DNA from: Geosiphon pyriformis
Lineage: Eukaryota > Glomeromycota > Glomeromycetes > Archaeosporales > Geosiphonaceae
Length of the DNA: 64,000 nucleotides
Assembly: GCA_016748015.1 (NCBI GenBank)
Contig: JAAOMT010000627.1
Location: forward strand, 265,357-329,356
Direction: 5' to 3'
Part shown: positions 57,779 through 64,000 of the stretch, piece after piece
How positions within the stretch are numbered: the first letter of the stretch is position 1
How the letters are laid out: each line of letters begins with the position of its first letter
The notes under the pieces: model-generated
The model's input: the letters and a program-made list of their open reading frames with translations, nothing else
The model's database searches: none
Told to the model about the DNA's origin: nothing
Position numbers and translations under genes: made by a program

Positions 57779-60353
57779 ATGGATGAACTAGCAATTAACC
57801 CCTTTGAATTCACAAGAAAAAAGAAGAAAGCCAAAGTTGATTTCATTCTGGACCCCAATAAAGCTTCTACATCAACTGCTGACAACAATGAACCTCCAAA
57901 AGCCAAAGTTTTCAAGAACTCTTCAAAGTTAGAACCCCCAGAAATAGTACAAAAATCCGGCCCCTATTTTGTTGTCAAAGACTTCATGAAAACCCCAGCA
58001 CATATAACCTTTGGCCAATTAATGACCCATTCACAATTCAGAAAAGATCTTCACAAATCTCTGATTTCAAAGAAAAAGACACCCAAAACCAACAAACGCT
58101 CTCGCCAAGCTGGACTTGCTGACAATAGCAATGTCACTCCTCTAATTTGCAAAGCCCAAGTGGCTGGCTACTTCATTGATTTAATTCTAGACAGTGGATT
58201 ATCTGTTAGTGTTATTGCTAAACACTTTCTTGAAGCAATTGGCAGAAAAATTGATGAACTATCTACATGACCAATAACCAATGTGCATGGTGATAAGAAG
58301 AAAGGGCTTGGCATAGCCAAAGCTATTCCTGTTTGCATCAATGGCATCAGTATTGAAACTGATATGGAAGTATCTGAAGTGAAAGAATATACTATCATTG
58401 TTGGCAATGAATGGCTCAAGAAAGCAAAAGCTTTGCTTGATTATGAACTCTGTGAACTAACCATCAGATGTGATGAGAAACCTATTGTGGTTAAATGTCA
58501 CCATTGGACAACTCCCCCAGTACCCAAACAGAGCCCAGAAAAAAATAAATCAGACGAATCAGATGATGAAGAAAGTAAGGAAGAAGAAAAACAAGAAGAA
58601 CAAGAAGAAACTGTTAAACTCGCCTATACTATCTTCACCAGCAATGGCAAACCACTGGATAATGTCAAGGCAGATAAAGAAGGAATCATTGTCAATGACA
58701 AGCTGATCTGCTGGCCTTATTATGACATGCTCAGAAGAACCTTTAACAGAAAGCCAGGCAAGAAAGCCAAATACAATTATTGGTGGCATGGTCCTTGTGC
58801 CCAGTGCTGGTGCGACAAACCATTGTATTTTCCTAGCAATGAATGCATGTTCTGCCTGATATATTACAAGGATTGGGAACCAATCAGCTTGATACCCCGT
58901 AAGGAAATAAAAGAAGTCCAAAAGTCCTTTGAAAATGAACCACCTGAAATCCAATCACTGGTTGTAAAACAAAGAGAACTCTCTCCAGAAGAAAAAAAGA
59001 TAGATATTAAAAACCTGCTGACTAGAAACAGCCCAGTTATCTCAAAAAAAGGTGAACCTTCTGGACATACACATGTGATACAACACACCATCATTACCAG
59101 AGAAACTTGCCCCATCTATTTGAAGCCCTATCAATCTAACCAGCACAATGATGAGTTTATCAAAAAGAAAATAACCCGAATGAAAAACCTTGGATTCATA
59201 CAGAAAACCAAGAGTAAATGGGCATTCCCAGTTGTAGTGGTATCCAAAAAAGGAGGAACCCTATGCTTTTGTGTTGATTATCGCCAATTAAATGCCATTA
59301 CTGAAAGAGACATGTACCCACTTTCCAAGATTGATGCAATGCTAGACCAATTTCATGGTGCCACTTTCTTCTCAACTATTAACTTAATTGCTAGATTTTG
59401 GCAAGTAGAGATGGATCCAGAAAGCAGAAAAAAAACTGCCTTCATCACCAAGTATGGCACCTACAAATTCACAGTCATGCCTTTTGGTCTCACAAATGCT
59501 TCTCCCACTTTTCAATGCTTAATAGACAAAGTATTTAAATCAGTAAAAGAAAACTTTGTTCTAGTCTACTTGGACGACATAATGGTATACTCAAAAACCT
59601 GGGATAAACACCTTGAATATTTGCAAAAGGTTTTTGACCTCCTTAGAAATGCTGGCCTCAAGATCAATCCAATCAAATCATTCTTTGGACATCAATCCAC
59701 TCAGTTCCTTGGTCATCTTATTACAAAAGATGGAATCTTCCCTGATCCAGCCAAAATTGAAAAAGTTCAAAACATTAAACAACCAATGAATGTTCATGAA
59801 CTATGCTCTTTTCTTGGTTTGGCCTTTTATTATCGCAAGTTTGTCAAAGATTTCTCCAAAATCGCCACTCCTCTCAATCAGCTACTTAGAAAAAACATCA
59901 ATCATCACTGGGGCACTCATCAACAAAAAGCATTTGAAATTCTGAAGAAAAAACTGGTTACAGAACCCATCCTCATGCAACCTAATCTGGATCAACCTTT
60001 TATCCTCCATACTAATGCATCTGGCTATGAATTTGGTGCTGTTCTTTCCCAGAAAGACGAAGATGGCAGGGAACATGCCATAGCATATGCCAGTAGAACT
60101 CTCACACCAGCAGAAAGGAACTACTCAGTCACTGAGCAAGAATGCTTAGCAGTAGTTTGGGCTACCAGCTACTGAGACAAATATCTTAAGGGTGTAAAAT
60201 TTTTGGTGGTAACAGATCACCAAGCTTTGGTTTGGCTACACAACAAAAGAAACCTGGATACTCCACTTGGATGAATTCAACTATGACATTCAATACTGCC
60301 AAGGAGCTAATCATCAAAATGCCGACGTTCTCTCCAGACTTACCATCCAGTGA
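57779..60353 (+). pseudogene. Gypsy-D pol: protease, Cys-rich segment, RT, RNase H
   Basis: ATG at 57779. Protease has LILDSGLSVSVIA near 58183-58222. TGA 58268-58270 replaces a Trp codon. A short Cys cluster (CAQCWCD, ECMFC) near 58796-58855 stands where A-C have their larger module, and no dUTPase follows. RT has [34 protein letters not shown] and YLDDIMVYSK. RNase H has FGAVLSQKDEDG and YASRTLTPAERNYS. TGA 60173-60175 replaces Trp, and a 1-nt frameshift near 60250 follows. The frame ends VLSRLTIQ-TGA at 60353. Confidence 0.9.
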
Positions 60354-60412
60354 TAGTAAAACCCTCTCAAACCAAACCAACTTAATTATTTGTAACTCCC
60401 CCACAAACAAAC

Positions 60413-61672
60413 ATGATAATGGACTTGGACAACTACTCTGCTTTAATAGAATTTTTGGGTAAAAGACAATACCCACCAGACTATACTCGACAGCAAAGAG
60501 AACATTTGCACAAACAATCAAATTTCTATTTGATTCGCCAGAACCAGTTATATAAAAGAAATAGAAAAGATCCTGACTGCCCTCAAAGAGTTATTAGATT
60601 TGAAGAAAGAGAAATTGTGATCTACAATATGTACACTGATCCATTAACTGGACACTTTGGAAAAACAAAAATGATTCAGAAAACTTTAGCTCACTATTAT
60701 TGGCCTACCTTAGAAAAAGACATTGCTGAATACATCAAAACCTATAATACCTGCCAAAGAAGAAGAAAACCCAATCACAAGAAAGATATCCATCCGATCT
60801 CTGTTGGTCAACCATTTGACAGAATTGGTATAGATGTTGTTGGACCTTTAACAGTAACTCCTGATGGCAACAGATACATTATCACAGCTACCGACTATCT
60901 TACAAAGTGGGTAGAAGCAAGAGCCACCCCAGATCAAACAGCAGTCTCAATTGCCAATTTCATTTATAAAGATATTATCTGTCATTATGGCTGCCCCAAA
61001 GAACTTTTATCTGATAGAGGAAGAGCTTTTCTCAGTACACTGGTTAAAGAACTTTGCAGAAAAATAGAAATACATTATAAACTCTCTTCCCCTTATCACC
61101 CCTAAACAAATGGTCTAGTGGAACATTTCAATAAAACACTATGTGAAACCCTAGCCAAAACCAGTGAAGAAACCAACCTATGAAACAAAGTATTGCCTTC
61201 AGCTTTGTTTGCCTATAGAACTGTGAATCATGACATAACAAATTATGAACCTTTTTATCTGCTCTATGGATGAATGGCAACTCTACTAATAGAAACGGAT
61301 ATAGAAACAATACTTTTTGAAGAAATAACAATAGGAGATTACAAGAACATTTTGCAAAGAAGACTTGGTACTATTCTTGACTCATTGGTAGAAGCATGGA
61401 TAATTGTCTTTAAAAAGATAAAACAGTTCCAAGAGAAGCTCAAAAAGAAAAAGACCTATAAAACACTTTCCTTAAGTGTTGGTGACTTAGTTTTGGAATA
61501 CCATTCAAACAAAGACAATGTCTATGGTGATAAATTCTCCAGCCACTGGAAAAGACCTTTTATAGTCAACAAAGTTTTGAACAATGGTTCATATATCCTA
61601 CAAGATCAATATGGAACAATATTCAGTAATTACCCTATTCATGACACACGACTTAAGAAATATCACAAATGA
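60413..61672 (+). pseudogene. Gypsy-D integrase, separate ORF
   Basis: It has its own ATG (MIMDLDNYS). The zinc region is NMYTDPLTGHFG followed by YNTCQRR, where the first Cys has become Tyr (TGT to TAT). The catalytic triad is kept: Asp in GIDVVGPL, Asp in LLSDRGRAF, Glu in GLVEHFNKT. Stops: TAA 61103-61105 for Gln in HPQTNG, TGA near 61181 for Trp, TGA near 61271 for Arg in YGR. The C-terminus has a GPY/F-like module (RPFIVNKVLNNGSY). Confidence 0.88.
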
Positions 61673-61719
61673 CCTGATTAGTTACCTGTTGTGGTAATAC
61701 TGACCCAAATGATCAATAA

Positions 61720-62355
61720 AAATCAGATATAAATAAATGCACCATTTCCAAAACAGAGGTATCTTCAATTGACATAAACAATTATTTTCTAGATCAAAAC
61801 ATTCAAAATGCTTTCTACACTCTCCATGAGTACTGGATCAAAAATTATCCAAATGCTACTCTGACTATTGGAAAACAAACCACCATAACTGATAACAGTG
61901 GAACACATACTGTTATTAGACCAAAGAAAACCACTACCAGAAGAGAAAAAATTGGTAGCAAAATGGATAAGTATTTGCTGGAAAGCATAACAGCAACAAT
62001 ACTTACATCTTCCATGACAATTGGAAAAATAATTAAGAAAATCTTGCTCATAGACAAAAACTTGTCATATGGAAGACAACTAGAACTCTATGGTTGTCTT
62101 GATGAAATTATAAAAGAAATGAAGCTCATAAAGAAAACAACTTCAGAGATACAAGTGGAAATTTTGGGCATTATACATTTAGATGTCCCAAGAGTTTTGA
62201 CCATTGCAAGAAGAGCCAAAACTCTTATACAAAAATTTGGTCTCTTGGATACAAAGCTTATTTCATCTCAAGTACTATATACACTATTCACAAAAGACTT
62301 CAACAAACTAGTTAGTTTTGAGTTAGACAAAAATCTTCAATTAGATATCCTATAA
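61720..62355 (+). CDS. Gypsy-D ORF3, distant relative of the A-C/E ORF3
   Basis: The frame is open from 61720 to the TAA just after 62355, with no ATG before 61963, so the start is uncertain (an ATG may have been lost). It is Lys/Ile/Leu-rich and helical. NLSYGRQLELYGC and VLTIARRAKTLIQKFG line up with GKTLYERKLEL and KLRAAFRLYDLF of gypsy-C. The same position (after integrase, before the polypurine tract) supports common descent. Function unknown. Confidence 0.6.
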   Translation, partial: KSDINKCTISKTEVSSIDINNYFLDQNIQNAFYTLHEYWIKNYPNATLTIGKQTTITDNSGTHTVIRPKKTTTRREKIGSKMDKYLLESITATILTSSMTIGKIIKKILLIDKNLSYGRQLELYGCLDEIIKEMKLIKKTTSEIQVEILGIIHLDVPRVLTIARRAKTLIQKFGLLDTKLISSQVLYTLFTKDFNKLVSFELDKNLQLDIL

Positions 62356-62384
62356 ATAACTTGATTTCGCCAGAGTTCAATCTC

Positions 62385-62398
62385 TTTGAAGAGGATAA
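62385..62398 (+). other. Polypurine tract of gypsy-D
   Basis: TTTGAAGAGGATAA directly precedes the LTR start TGTTATGG. Confidence 0.65.
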
Positions 62399-63064
62399 TG
62401 TTATGGTTGAAACCCATAATTTTTATTAGTTATCACATGTATTAGTCACTGATGTCATATAATTAGCCACTCTATTTTTAGATAGTGATTATTGATCTGA
62501 TCAATGACCTGACTGTTAACCTAATCATTGACCTAATCATTGACCACTTTTATTAGCTATATAAGTGATGAGTCTCTTAGCTGTAGAAAATCATCTCTCA
62601 GACAAGAATCAAATAAATAAAAATAACAACTTTCATCTCAATCACTCTCTTATCACTAATTTCCTTTTTCCTACCTTCAAGTATCTGAACATCTTAGGAT
62701 AAAAGATTACTTGTTGGCCTTTTCCTAACGTATATAATTGTAGCATTTGAAGATTATTTGAATAAACATGACTAAAAAGCACAAGTTGATACTTGATATT
62801 AAATTTTAAGAGCGCCAACGTAAGGCATAGAATTATACCAGTGGTGATCAATTGTTGACAGTATGGACTATCTCTCTACCTTTAGATTTCCCAGTTACTT
62901 TTGAAAAGAATAGTGACTGAGATATTTTATGAGACTGATCTTGCACATTGAATCCATACTCATTTAATTCACTCATTGAAGTTGAATTCCCTTTGATTAT
63001 TTCCATCACCCTACAATCCTGTTCTCCCTTGCTATCCATTAGCTTGTTACTCCAACCCGTAACA
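62399..63064 (+). repeat. 3' LTR of gypsy-D (666 bp)
   Basis: It is the pair of 55434-56087, ends CCCGTAACA, and is followed by ATAT. It contains the extra CTAATCATTGAC unit. The short minus-strand open frames inside it occur in both LTR copies and are not considered genes. Confidence 0.94.
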
Positions 63065-63400
63065 ATATAATAATATATATTAATTGCATAATAATTTTAT
63101 AAAAACTGCTTATTTTAAATTTAAATTTAAAAAAATACAAAAATTTAAATAAATAAGCTTTTAAATAATGTAATTTTATTGTTTAAATTGTTTAAATAAT
63201 ATAATTTTAACATTAATTTAAATAACCAATTATATGCAAAAAATACATAAACTATTTGTTATTACAATTATATAAATTGTAATTAAATTACATTTATTAA
63301 CATTTAATAATAATAAATAAAGTTATGAAAATATTTATAAACATTAATTTAACAAAACCATTTTAATAATACAAAATTTAAATTTAAGTAAATAAATCAT
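63065..63400. other. AT-rich tract right of gypsy-D
   Basis: It is nearly pure A/T, without ORF or recognised repeat. Composition changes sharply to a more balanced mix near 63410. Confidence 0.5.
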
Positions 63401-63774
63401 TTTTTTTACTATGGATTCAAATTTATGGCTCCAAACTTAAAATTTGTGAACAAATCTAAAGCCTATGGCAGGCTTTGAATAGTTTGTTGATTGGCTCAAG
63501 ACAAATTCAGTACACAATATTCATGCTGTCAATTAAAAAAATGTGCAATCATTTAAACATTTGCAGCGTAGCAGCCTCATGTATGCTTTAAATTATGTTA
63601 TTGTTTTTAGTCATTCGGAATGAAAAAATGGTGAAATAGGGAACCACTCTTTACATTTAGTCCGAAACATTTCAGCTTTTGGAGACTGGAAAGTCGTTAC
63701 CAAACTCTTATAAACATCGATGCAATTCTTTTGAAAGGGATAGGATATAAATCAGTACAGAAATAAAATTCGTT
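63401..63774 (-). other. Likely 3' UTR and downstream region of a host gene
   Basis: Composition is less AT-rich than the flanking tract and looks like single-copy DNA. No open frame of note is present. It lies directly downstream (minus strand) of the coding exon ending at 63775, so 3' UTR plus terminator region is the simplest reading. Confidence 0.4.
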
Positions 63775-63999
63775 TTAAACATTCATAATGACATTGAAAT
63801 GGCAAACCGGTAATGTTCTTGTAGCCAGATATGCTTGGTTATCGATGATATCTAGTAACATATCTTCAGCTTCTTGTTTATATTTCAAATCTATGAGAGT
63901 TAACGTCTCTGCTCCCAACAGTAAATGTGGAATGAAACCTATGTTTCTGTTCATAAATGCAGTGTTGAAATCCCGAAGTGGGACTCCCTCAGGAAGAAT
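63775..63999 (-). CDS. Host gene, C-terminal coding exon (partial, unknown protein)
   Basis: The minus-strand frame is open from the window edge to TAA at 63775-63777, 74 residues. It begins ILPEGVPLRDFN and ends HFNVIMNV. Codon use is balanced and the sequence lacks repeat similarity, unlike everything to its left. I do not recognise the family. The segment looks like a compact mixed alpha/beta C-terminus (HLLLGAETLTLIDLKY, AEDMLLDIID). The start and upstream exons lie beyond the window. Confidence 0.5.
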   Translation of the reverse strand: MLPEGVPLRDFNTAFMNRNIGFIPHLLLGAETLTLIDLKYKQEAEDMLLDIIDNQAYLATRTLPVCHFNVIMNV

Positions 64000-64000
64000 G

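Larger units (their letters stand above)
55434..63064 (+). mobile_element. Gypsy-D, complete 7.6-kb Ty3/gypsy element without dUTPase
   Basis: The LTRs are 654 bp (55434-56087) and 666 bp (62399-63064). The target duplication is ATAT on both sides (55430-55433 and 63065-63068). The order is Gag, protease, a short Cys-rich segment, RT, RNase H, integrase, ORF3. RT is the best preserved of the four elements (active site YLDDIMV, one open frame of 630 codons). It is less decayed than A, B or C and is probably the youngest insertion here. Confidence 0.94.

Noticed and set aside
1-64000. tRNA or rRNA genes
   Set aside because: I looked for tRNA-like A and B boxes and for rRNA-like conserved stretches and saw none I could support by eye.

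Overview
The window is an AT-rich eukaryotic locus made almost entirely of retrotransposons. Nearly every base can be assigned to Ty3/gypsy LTR elements, to non-LTR (LINE) elements carrying RNase H, or to very AT-rich tracts of which at least one is a decayed LTR. The only candidate host gene is the 3' end of a minus-strand coding exon at the right edge. AT content, the dUTPase-bearing gypsy family and the LINE type fit a repeat-rich fungus. My best guess, from general recall and not a search, is an arbuscular mycorrhizal (Glomeromycotina) genome such as Gigaspora or a relative.

Layout. 1-1454: 3' end and 3' LTR of gypsy-E, inserted in LINE-1. 1455-7536: LINE-1 (minus), split again by a solo LTR of family E (2707-3574). 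7537-10045: AT-rich. 10046-26771: LINE-3 (plus), split by complete gypsy-A (12225-22225). 26772-27671: ghost LTR of family B/C with almost all C and G lost. 27881-28465: 3' fragment of LINE-4 (minus). 28466-47238: compound element LTR-B-LTR-C-LTR, two divergent gypsy bodies sharing one central LTR. 47239-47814: AT-rich. 47815-54561: LINE-2 (plus, full length about 6.7 kb). 54562-55433: AT-rich. 55434-63064: complete gypsy-D. 63065-64000: AT-rich, then the 3' end of a host gene.

How the parts work. Gypsy A, B and C encode Gag with a CCHC knuckle, aspartic protease, a Cys-rich module, a dUTPase, RT and RNase H in one long ORF that stops just after RNase H. Integrase follows in a separate ORF, then a third ORF (ORF3) that reaches or crosses the polypurine tract. 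D has the same plan without dUTPase. Integration gives 4-bp target duplications. The LINEs have ORF1 (RRM-like region plus CCHC) and ORF2 (endonuclease, RT, RNase H, zinc finger).

Every pol-type ORF is broken. Comparing copies, the damage is mostly C:G to T:A: CAA/CAG to TAA/TAG, TGG to TGA/TAG, CGA to TGA, Asp to Asn at RT active sites, and mirrored TG/CA substitutions at former CpG sites. This points to cytosine methylation followed by deamination or an RIP-like process, and the AT-rich tracts may be its end point. The parts most worth following up are the ghost LTR, the dUTPase plus Cys-rich module, ORF3, and the hybrid B-C compound element.
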